Origin: a virus
Strand: one strand, 5' to 3'
Virus record (IMG/VR): IMGVR_UViG_3300025674_000513
Span: 1-20,200 of that record
Length of the DNA: 20,200 nucleotides
The translations under genes and the position numbers were made by a program. The notes beneath the pieces are model-generated. The model searched no databases, was not told the origin of the DNA, and saw only the letters and a program-made list of their open reading frames with translations. Positions 1-6,352 of the stretch are shown here, piece after piece; positions within the stretch are counted from its first letter, which is position 1; the number at the start of each line of letters is the position of its first letter.

Positions 1-8
1 AACTGACA

Positions 9-16
9 TATAAATA
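9..16 (+). promoter_or_regulatory. T4-type late promoter box for the HNH-like gene
   Basis: The octamer TATAAATA is a perfect match to the T4 late promoter consensus, which is read by sigma factor gp55. It lies five bases before the ATG at 22. If the usual spacing holds (box at -13 to -6), transcription would start on the A of the ATG and give a leaderless message. The sequence is AT-rich, so a chance match is possible. The other late boxes in the window leave leaders of about 15 to 30 nt. Confidence 0.5.
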
Positions 17-21
17 TTTTC

Positions 22-327
22 ATGTCAAGTCATTACGAAAAATATAAAGAAACAATCAAAAGAGTTTTCAAAAGAAACTACAGAAAAAGAACGATTTGGG
101 TAAATGAATATTTGTCTGATAAGTTTTGTACATACTGTGGTGAATCTGAAAATGCGTGTTTACAATTTCACCCACATGAGAAAGAAATTAGAAGAACAAC
201 ACGAAAGAAAGGTTTGAACGAAGAAGCTAGGAGAGATATTCTAAAACTTATGAAAACATCTAAAATTGTTTGTGCAAATTGTTATTTAAAGTTAGAGAAT
301 GAGATTATTGAAGATTTACCAATCTGA
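22..327 (+). CDS. Small HNH-like zinc-finger protein, possible homing endonuclease relative
   Basis: This 101-aa protein is the only convincing plus-strand gene. Residues 36-39 (CTYC) and 84-87 (CANC) form two CxxC pairs, as in the zinc-ribbon frame of small phage HNH endonucleases. The central FHPHEKE (H50, H52) stands where those proteins carry the HNH histidines, and the usual CANCHxxxH tail reads CANCYLKLEN, so the last histidine is missing. The N-terminal 35 residues are rich in Lys and Arg, which suits DNA binding. Its 3' end overlaps the convergent terminase gene by 12 bases. No Shine-Dalgarno sequence can be seen before the ATG; a late promoter box is there instead. The HNH assignment is from motif pattern only. 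The altered catalytic residues mean it may be an inactive or regulatory zinc-finger protein. Confidence 0.65.
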   Translation: MSSHYEKYKETIKRVFKRNYRKRTIWVNEYLSDKFCTYCGESENACLQFHPHEKEIRRTTRKKGLNEEARRDILKLMKTSKIVCANCYLKLENEIIEDLPI

Positions 328-1959
328 ATCATGCGTTCTTATAACTGGTGACCATACTGTTCCATATTCATCAGTCATTGTTTCACCATAATTATCTAAA
401 CCATCATCAACAAATCCAAAAGGCGCCATGTCTTGTTCTAATTGATTTTGTTGTTCTGCATACATTCTTGCACGAATATCATCATCAGTTAACTCTTTAA
501 AGTATGTTTGTTGTGCTAACCATGAGAATAATACACAACACATAATTAAATCATCTGTATGACCTTCTTCAGCCTCGTAAGATTGACCTCTTAATGAAAA
601 TGTAGAGAATTCATTGATTAAATTATAATCTTGTATGATAAGTTTATCAGTTTCTACAATTTGTTTTAAATTAGAACAACCCATTTTTTTGACTGCTTTT
701 GTTGTTCTGACACCTAATTGTGAACGACCACCAGAGAAACCTGCACCTACTATTTGACCTGCACGACCTCTCATAGATGACATTATCATATTTTCATATT
801 CTAAATCAAATTGTAGTGCATTTGCAACTTGGTCACCTATATCATTGATTTCAACTAAAATATGTGCAAGATTATAGTTTGTTGCAACTTGTTTGATAAT
901 ATTAGGAAATAATAAAGGTTTTATCTCATTATTTCTATATGTTGCAACAATTGTATATGGTATTTGTGTAACATCAAATACAACAAATGCAGAATAATCA
1001 TTTTGAATACCTCTTGCAACATCAGCTACTAAAACATATTGATGACCATTTACTTTTTGTTTGTAAATAGAAAGACCTGCATTTTTTGTTAATGGTTCTG
1101 CATATGACATTGATTTAATCTTGTGTGGTGCAACTAATGTGTTTGTAGAACCTAAAAACTCACATTCAAACTCTCTTTTAAATTGTTCTTCAGATGTATT
1201 TGCAATAGTTTCTTGTTTCCATTTTTCATCTCTGCCAGGCACTTCACTCCAATGTACATCAATAATGTTATAAGAGTTTCTTTTGTTTTCTGCATCAGTC
1301 CATAGTTTGTAATACAGATTCATACCATTAGGTGTTGATACAATAATAACTTTTGTAGATTTACCAGATGATATTGTAGGATATACTGATGAAAAGAAAT
1401 CTTCTGCAACATTATTAGGAACAAATGCGAACTCATCTAAAAATATCATATTGTATGAACCACCACGAACTGCACTTGATGATGTAGATGATGCAACTAC
1501 CCTAGAACCATTTTCTAATTCTAATGAACCTTTATTCCATGACATTACACCTTGTTGTAACCATTTTGGTAAATTTTCATATGCAAGTTGTAATCGAGAA
1601 AGAATATCTCTTGCAGTAGAGGCTTTGTTTGCAAGTATCGCTACATTCATGTTTGCATTGAAAACAACATAATGTAATATGTAAGATACTAGTGTTGTAG
1701 ATTTACCTGACTGTCGAGGTAGTTTGCAGATTGTGAAACGATTGTTGTGAATTGTATCAACCATTTCTTTTTGAAATTGAAACATATCAAATGGAACTAA
1801 ACCGTGGTCTAGTGATACAATTTTTATGTAGTTTTCAATAAAGTGTAAAGGATTTTCCATACACTTTTGAAACTCAATAATCTGTTCTTCTGTCCATTCG
1901 ACAGAAACATTTGCTTTCTTTAGTAGGGGATTACCGAGATAATGATCAATATTTTGCAT
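316..1959 (-). CDS. 17: Terminase large subunit, T4 gp17-like packaging ATPase/nuclease
   Basis: This 547-aa motor protein pumps genomic DNA into the prohead and cuts the concatemer. The N-terminal ATPase has Walker A LPRQSGKST at residues 80-88 (K86), Walker B MIFLDE at 171-176 with the catalytic Glu in position, and the coupling motif STPN at 208-211. The C-terminal RNase H-like nuclease shows the three acidic residues expected for gp17: D313 in LVADVARG, E370 in ILVEINDIGDQ and D470 in HTDDLIM. Length and domain order are normal for the family and it looks intact. It is the last gene of the minus-strand neck/packaging unit, starting 16 bases after the preceding small gene. The ATG at 1959 has only a weak AGAGAA upstream; another ATG at 1964 is out of frame. 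In T4 the sheath gene 18 follows directly, but here an opposite-strand gene abuts the 3' end. Confidence 0.97.
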   Translation of the reverse strand: MQNIDHYLGNPLLKKANVSVEWTEEQIIEFQKCMENPLHFIENYIKIVSLDHGLVPFDMFQFQKEMVDTIHNNRFTICKLPRQSGKSTTLVSYILHYVVFNANMNVAILANKASTARDILSRLQLAYENLPKWLQQGVMSWNKGSLELENGSRVVASSTSSSAVRGGSYNMIFLDEFAFVPNNVAEDFFSSVYPTISSGKSTKVIIVSTPNGMNLYYKLWTDAENKRNSYNIIDVHWSEVPGRDEKWKQETIANTSEEQFKREFECEFLGSTNTLVAPHKIKSMSYAEPLTKNAGLSIYKQKVNGHQYVLVADVARGIQNDYSAFVVFDVTQIPYTIVATYRNNEIKPLLFPNIIKQVATNYNLAHILVEINDIGDQVANALQFDLEYENMIMSSMRGRAGQIVGAGFSGGRSQLGVRTTKAVKKMGCSNLKQIVETDKLIIQDYNLINEFSTFSLRGQSYEAEEGHTDDLIMCCVLFSWLAQQTYFKELTDDDIRARMYAEQQNQLEQDMAPFGFVDDGLDNYGETMTDEYGTVWSPVIRTHDSDW

Positions 1960-1975
1960 AACATATTTTTATTCT

Positions 1976-2242
1976 CTACTGTGGCCCATTATCCATTTCT
2001 GATTCTCTTGCTAGTCTTTCTGCTCCTGTTTCTAGATTAGCAGCCATAACTATTTCATCATCAGTTCCTGATACTGTACCGCCTTGATTTCTAATTCTTG
2101 TTATTTCAGATTCAACAACTCTTTTTATGACTTTTCTACATTTAGTTTTGATAGCATTCTCAATCCATTGTTGTGGTGATACACAATCATGTGCTAATGC
2201 TTTATCTTCAGCATCTGTTAGTGTAATTGTATAATCTGGCAT
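1976..2242 (-). CDS. Small conserved phage protein of unknown function
   Basis: This 88-aa soluble protein begins MPDYTITLTDAEDKALAHD, a start I recognise from small proteins encoded among structural genes of marine phages; no function is known to me. The C-terminal half is acidic and probably helical (residues 55-88, with AANLETGAERLARESE). There is no signal peptide or membrane segment. It has AGGAAA seven bases before the ATG (GGAAAAATTATG) and lies 12 bases after the C1q-like gene and 16 bases before gp17, so it should be co-transcribed with both. Its position between an adhesin and the terminase suggests it travelled with the adhesin as a two-gene insert. This is inference from position. 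Confidence 0.8.
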   Translation of the reverse strand: MPDYTITLTDAEDKALAHDCVSPQQWIENAIKTKCRKVIKRVVESEITRIRNQGGTVSGTDDEIVMAANLETGAERLARESEMDNGPQ

Positions 2243-2254
2243 AATTTTTCCTTT

Positions 2255-2848
2255 CTATCCTATTAAAGCAACACCAAAATGAGAATAACCACCATTCATA
2301 TGAACAGTACCAAAAGTCCTCTCTATTGTTATATAATCACTAGCATCTAAATAAACACAAGCACCAGCTGTTTGTCCTTCATAATAATTTTGATTGCCTT
2401 CCCTGCCAACTCTTGCAATGCGTGTTGAACCGTTAATAATTATATCTGCAGCTCCTGAAGTTCCTGTTGTAGAAAAAAATTGAACAGTAACAATATAAAA
2501 ACCATCAACTGGAGCGGTAAATGTATTACTACTATAATCACTTCCAGCATCTCGAATTTCATTATCATAATAGGCTAGTATATTACCAGAGGTATAATTT
2601 ACAGTACCTGCAGCGGCTCTCCTCATATAAACACCTGTTTGATTAGGTTTTAAAACTCTTCCTGAACTATCAACTTGAATACTATTGGCAGTAGCACTTG
2701 AATCAATATTCAAAGGATAATTTGCACCACTACCAACAACTGTACCTGATGCAGTTGGAACTGTTAAATTTTTAAGATTAGTAGCATCTACATTTGTACT
2801 AGTTACAGTTGTGGTAGTTACTCCTGTACTTGTAATGGTTGTTGGCAT
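2255..2848 (-). CDS. C1q-like adhesin / short fibre protein inserted between gp16 and gp17
   Basis: This 197-aa protein has a Thr/Ser/Val-rich N-terminal stalk (about residues 1-60), a linker, and a C-terminal domain of about 125 residues with the layout of a C1q/TNF-like jelly roll. The key stretches are SSNTFTAPVDGFYIVTVQF (about 105-123), INGSTRIARVGREG (about 138-151), CVYLDASDYITI (about 164-175) and the final GGYSHFGVALIG. C1q-like heads trimerise and act as ligand-binding tips in many phage fibres. The ATG directly follows the gp16 stop codon (TAAATG), with AAAGGA inside the gp16 end, so translation is probably coupled. The domain call is by pattern and could be another jelly-roll family. 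In T4 and most relatives genes 16 and 17 are adjacent, so this is an accessory gene in the packaging operon. Confidence 0.75.
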   Translation of the reverse strand: MPTTITSTGVTTTTVTSTNVDATNLKNLTVPTASGTVVGSGANYPLNIDSSATANSIQVDSSGRVLKPNQTGVYMRRAAAGTVNYTSGNILAYYDNEIRDAGSDYSSNTFTAPVDGFYIVTVQFFSTTGTSGAADIIINGSTRIARVGREGNQNYYEGQTAGACVYLDASDYITIERTFGTVHMNGGYSHFGVALIG

Positions 2849-3268
2849 TTATTTCTTTCCTTTTAACAATTTTTGTAATTCAGCAGTAGAACCTACAAAA
2901 AGTGCATTAGTTACATTCTTTGGTGCATTACTAGGAACATCTTTCAGTTTTTTCATCTTCTCTTGTAAATCACCAAGTTTCTCTGTTACTTCTGCAACTT
3001 GTTTTATTAAGTTACCTGCAACCTCATATGTTCTTGGGTGTTCAGATTCTCTTGCAAGCTCTAAAATACCATCTATTGCGTCTTGACCTCTTTCGACTAG
3101 ATTATAAAAGTTTTCTCTTTGATATTTATAATCATTGTCAATGTCATCATCATTTGTTTTAACAACAACTGGTTTCTTTACTACTTCTTTTGTAGTAGTA
3201 GACATTGCATTATCTACAACATCAGTTATACCTAATACTCCATCTAGAACTTCAGTTGACTTACTCAT
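2849..3268 (-). CDS. 16: Terminase small subunit, T4 gp16-like
   Basis: This 139-aa protein matches the T4 gp16 pattern. A low-complexity N-terminus is followed by a conserved helical core at residues 47-108 (YKYQRENFYNLVERGQDAI, then LARESEHPRTYEVAGNLIK and VAEVTEKLGDLQEKMKKL), which forms the antiparallel coiled coil used for ring assembly. A C-terminal ALFVGSTAELQKLLK probably contacts gp17. The small subunit recognises the concatemer and regulates the gp17 ATPase and nuclease. The start overlaps the end of gp15 by eight bases (ATGAGTAA), indicating translational coupling. The gene looks complete; the unusual point is that gp17 does not follow directly. Confidence 0.9.
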   Translation of the reverse strand: MSKSTEVLDGVLGITDVVDNAMSTTTKEVVKKPVVVKTNDDDIDNDYKYQRENFYNLVERGQDAIDGILELARESEHPRTYEVAGNLIKQVAEVTEKLGDLQEKMKKLKDVPSNAPKNVTNALFVGSTAELQKLLKGKK

Positions 3269-4085
3269 CTTGATCTGTTACTGGATTGTATGTTTTTGCA
3301 TCTTCAAAGAATGATGCAGTTTCATTAAATCCAAAGTTATCATCATCATTAGGATCAAACACAGCAGGTGAAACATTTGCTGGGTCTGGTGCAACTGTGT
3401 ATCTCTGTTCTCTCTTTGGAGAATTAACAGGCATATCTGTATACTGGTCAACTTGAACACTACGAATAACATTTGTAGAAGTGATTGGGCCGTATAGAAA
3501 ATACTTTGCAGTAAAACTCATTGTATAAATTATAGCTCTTCTACTTGTAAATTCACCCTCGTAATTATCTTCATAGTTGATACTGTTTAATACAATAGGA
3601 ACATCTCTGATAATATCTAACTCTGGAACTTCTCTCATTGTTACAGTATATTCTGGTTGAAAATATGGTAGTATTTGTTCTACGATTTGTAGTGCATCAT
3701 CAGATTGTTTTGCCATTACATATAATTCAAAATTGATATTATAAGGAACAGGCATAAATCCTGACTTTAATTGGTCATAATCAACACCATCAACTTTTTT
3801 CTTTACTTTGATTATTTTATTTAATTTTCTTGCAGTATCATATTCAATACCAGATATTTCAAAACCTAATCTTGGTAATGTTACTGCAACTTTTTTATTT
3901 AAATTTGGATCTTCCTGTAGTCTTGATAACCATTTTTGTTTTGGCCCATATGCTAATGGAACTTTCATAGTTTGTGTTACATTACCAGAACTATCTTTCT
4001 TTGCAATCTGTACTCTGTTAAAAAGCGTTCCAAATGCAACTACTACATTTCTTGTCGCTTCGTTATAAAAATATTGTCCTATCAT
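3261..4085 (-). CDS. 15: Tail sheath stabilizer and completion protein, T4 gp15-like
   Basis: This 274-aa protein caps the contractile tail at the top of the sheath and docks it to the neck. The signature is the start MIGQYFYNEATRNVVVAFGT (T4: FGYFYN...), the block PYNINFELYVMAKQSDDA followed at 133-144 by QIVEQILPYFQP, then the segment around 150-195 with ELDIIRDVPIVL and SRRAIIYTMSFT. The QILPYFQP motif is nearly identical to T4. The last 75 residues, rich in Asp, Asn and Pro, appear to be a lineage-specific tail. It starts one base after the gp14 stop and overlaps gp16, in the standard 13-14-15-16 order. Confidence 0.94.
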   Translation of the reverse strand: MIGQYFYNEATRNVVVAFGTLFNRVQIAKKDSSGNVTQTMKVPLAYGPKQKWLSRLQEDPNLNKKVAVTLPRLGFEISGIEYDTARKLNKIIKVKKKVDGVDYDQLKSGFMPVPYNINFELYVMAKQSDDALQIVEQILPYFQPEYTVTMREVPELDIIRDVPIVLNSINYEDNYEGEFTSRRAIIYTMSFTAKYFLYGPITSTNVIRSVQVDQYTDMPVNSPKREQRYTVAPDPANVSPAVFDPNDDDNFGFNETASFFEDAKTYNPVTDQDE

Positions 4086-4086
4086 A

Positions 4087-4953
4087 TCAATCTATCCCTG
4101 CATCTCCAAATGGGTTTGTTTCAGAAAAATCTAAAACATTATCATCTAATGTTGAATATAAATCATTTTGTGCTCTTTCATCTATCGAATCAAGAACATA
4201 AGATTCTAATATTATATATGATGCGTCTGCACCTTCTACTGGATTTTCTAATAATAAAGAACCATTATGTGTTTGTGTTTCTGTAATTAAATTATCACCT
4301 TCATCTGCATCTGCTGGATTTGTTCCATCTAATACAAGTAAACCTTCTCCACTTTCTAATCTAAATCCTTCAGTAAATGTTGTTTGTTCTAATGTTACTT
4401 GATGTGCAAGTTGATCTAAACTATTATCAGTTTCTATTGTATCTATTTCTGTAATACCAGTATCAATCTGTTCAGAACCATACTCGAATGTCTTACACTT
4501 TAATTTATATGTTGGTAAGTTATGTACTTGGTAAAATGGGTCATCATGATCTACAAAAGTAATCTCAAACATCTTTGAGGCTTTTGGAAAATAAATTAAA
4601 TCGCCTTCGTTTGGTCTTGAAGATACAATTAAATTATTATCAACTGAAACGAATTGTTCCCATCTTCTTCTTGCAACAACAAATGTTGCATCATCTTTTA
4701 TGTCTAAACCAAATTTAGACATTAATTCTTTCTCTCCCTCATAACCGTCTACATTTTCCATATACATTTCAATCAAGTATGCATCATCAAATGAAGATGA
4801 TTCATCTTCACCAAATACTTTATCTTCACCATTTAAGTTTCTAGGAATATAATAGACATCTTGCCCATAGATACGAAGCTGTTCTATGATTAAATCTTCA
4901 TAGAGTGCTTGTTCTGGTTTTGTACCTGTGTCGAAATATACATTAGTAGGCAT
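4087..4953 (-). CDS. 14: Neck protein, T4 gp14-like
   Basis: This 288-aa protein forms part of the neck that seals the packaged head and joins it to the tail. It shows the gp14 hallmarks found in marine T4-like phages: LYEDLIIEQLRIYGQDVYY near the start, GEDESSSFDDAYLIEMY (about 48-64), the block ATFVVARRRWEQF (89-101), and a C-terminal DFSETNPFGD. Residues about 195-250 form an acidic segment with the rhythm GLLVLDG, DNLITE, GSLLLENP and YIILESY, which I do not remember from T4 gp14 itself and which may be a small inserted beta module. It lies between gp13 and gp15 with gaps of four and one bases. Confidence 0.93.
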   Translation of the reverse strand: MPTNVYFDTGTKPEQALYEDLIIEQLRIYGQDVYYIPRNLNGEDKVFGEDESSSFDDAYLIEMYMENVDGYEGEKELMSKFGLDIKDDATFVVARRRWEQFVSVDNNLIVSSRPNEGDLIYFPKASKMFEITFVDHDDPFYQVHNLPTYKLKCKTFEYGSEQIDTGITEIDTIETDNSLDQLAHQVTLEQTTFTEGFRLESGEGLLVLDGTNPADADEGDNLITETQTHNGSLLLENPVEGADASYIILESYVLDSIDERAQNDLYSTLDDNVLDFSETNPFGDAGID

Positions 4954-4957
4954 TTAA

Positions 4958-5770
4958 TTATCCAATCATGTGCATTGGTGGTAACTCATAAGCGAGTTGC
5001 ATTTGTTCTTCTAGTTTATTTAATTCTTCTTGAGCTTGAGTATAAATCTGTTCACCGTTCAGAACAACACCACCTAACATTTGCACACCTTGGAATTTAG
5101 ATAAGTTTGCACCCCATTGTTTTTTAATTAATTGAGTTGCATACTTCTTTAAGAAAATATCATTCCAGATATCTACATATGTAGCAGGGTCTAAATTTCT
5201 ATAACATTCTATTACAATAAATTCATCAGCAGATACTGTCTGCCAGTCCATGTCAAGATATAATCTATTTTGATGTTGATTATGTCTTATTGGTATTTCA
5301 CCTACTAGAATATGGTCTAAAAAATCTAAATGTTGCATTGTCATCTGATAGTGTAAAACAGATGTCGAACTAAAGTCATATAAATCATTCAATCTTAATT
5401 GATATCTAACATCAAATAAGTTTTGCATACCTTTATCTGTAAAAGGAAAAACTTTTACAACAGACATAACTGATGTTGGAATAGGTATATAATTCTTTGC
5501 TTCTTTCCATGTTGCAGTTGTTGAACTATCAACATCAGTAACTTGAGTTAAGTTGTTATTAGAACGAGCTCGTGTAATGTCAGCAGATGTTATTTGATAT
5601 TTAAGATACATTCTCTCAATACCATCATAGTGATATTGTGCAAAGTATTGTAACGCTTCGTCTATTCTATCGTCTATCTGATCTGGGTCTACATTTATTT
5701 CAATTACAGGTTTCCCTAATGCTCTTAAACAATATTCTTTAAATGTATCTCTTGTGTTTGGAGTAGCCAT
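4958..5770 (-). CDS. 13: Neck protein, T4 gp13-like
   Basis: This 270-aa protein is the first gene of the neck/packaging unit. In T4, gp13 and gp14 together form the neck after DNA filling. Family features visible here are the N-terminal TFKEYCLRALGKPVIEINVD, followed by DDRIDEALQYFAQYHYDG (about 33-50), the mid-protein DVRYQLRLNDLYDFSS, and the C-terminal IECYRNLDPATYVDIWND and KKYATQLIKKQWGANLSKF stretches. The ATG follows AAGGA by eight bases, and a CATAAATA late box lies 20 bases upstream. Length and order match cyanophage gp13. Confidence 0.94.
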   Translation of the reverse strand: MATPNTRDTFKEYCLRALGKPVIEINVDPDQIDDRIDEALQYFAQYHYDGIERMYLKYQITSADITRARSNNNLTQVTDVDSSTTATWKEAKNYIPIPTSVMSVVKVFPFTDKGMQNLFDVRYQLRLNDLYDFSSTSVLHYQMTMQHLDFLDHILVGEIPIRHNQHQNRLYLDMDWQTVSADEFIVIECYRNLDPATYVDIWNDIFLKKYATQLIKKQWGANLSKFQGVQMLGGVVLNGEQIYTQAQEELNKLEEQMQLAYELPPMHMIG

Positions 5771-5790
5771 TTAATTTTTCCTTTTAATTC

Positions 5791-5798
5791 TATTTATG
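5791..5798 (-). promoter_or_regulatory. T4-type late promoter (CATAAATA) for the neck/packaging unit
   Basis: Read on the minus strand the octamer is CATAAATA, one change from the T4 consensus and of the NATAAATA type used in marine T4-like phages. The expected transcription start falls near 5785, giving a 15-nt leader with AAGGA before the gp13 ATG at 5770. It sits in the only gap between the fibre block and the gp13-gp17 genes. Confidence 0.75.
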
Positions 5799-5802
5799 TT
5801 AA

Positions 5803-6342
5803 TTAGAACTGCATCTCTGTAGTTACTACTTTTGCAACCCAACGAATTGTTGTAGATGCTTGACCTGTACAAGTTAATTTTAATGCACCTAATGTTGTGT
5901 CTGCACTTACATCTGCATCCCATGTTGATGCACCAGAATCTTGTGCTACAATTGTTTTAGTAACAGTTCCTACTAGTGATGTTGCAGCTGCATTTGCACC
6001 TCTTTTTATTAAACCCTCAAATGTAAATGCTTTTGAATCTCCAGCAGCAGTTACTCCTGCAACTAATTCAATTCTAAAAAAATATGCACCGTTATTATCT
6101 AATACAGGAATATTATCTGCGGCCGCAGTAGTTGTGTTTTTTGTTGTTGGTGTAGTTGCAGTCGCATCAGTTGTTTGACAGAATAATGTGTAATATCTTT
6201 GTTGTGCATTACCAGCAGTAATATTTTCATTTCCATGTCCTGTTAATACAACTGCACCCTCTACATCTCTGTCATCACCAACTGCACCAGCAATAACATC
6301 AAATATTTTTTTTACTATTTCTTTACTTTTAGTTTCTGCCAT
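5803..6342 (-). CDS. Virion structural protein with a fibre C-terminal beta domain
   Basis: This 179-aa protein has a short helical start (MAETKSKEIVKKIFDVIAG), a Thr/Ala-rich middle, and a C-terminal domain of about 110 residues. That domain has FFRIELVAG, AFTFEGLIKRGANAAAT, AQDSGASTWDADVSADTTLG, ALKLTCTG and a final IRWVAKVVTTEM. I recognise it as a common C-terminal module of marine phage tail-fibre and structural proteins; its exact role is not known to me. Its N-terminus resembles that of the next gene upstream (MAESRNKNLIKAI...), so both may attach to the same site on the virion. The call is structural, with low certainty about position in the particle. Confidence 0.75.
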   Translation of the reverse strand: MAETKSKEIVKKIFDVIAGAVGDDRDVEGAVVLTGHGNENITAGNAQQRYYTLFCQTTDATATTPTTKNTTTAAADNIPVLDNNGAYFFRIELVAGVTAAGDSKAFTFEGLIKRGANAAATSLVGTVTKTIVAQDSGASTWDADVSADTTLGALKLTCTGQASTTIRWVAKVVTTEMQF

Positions 6343-6352
6343 TATTAATTCC

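Noticed and set aside
3123-3130. TATAAATA on the minus strand inside gp16
   Set aside because: It is a perfect late-box match but falls inside the gp16 coding region at a Tyr-Lys-Tyr stretch, far from any start. Chance in AT-rich DNA is more likely than an internal promoter.
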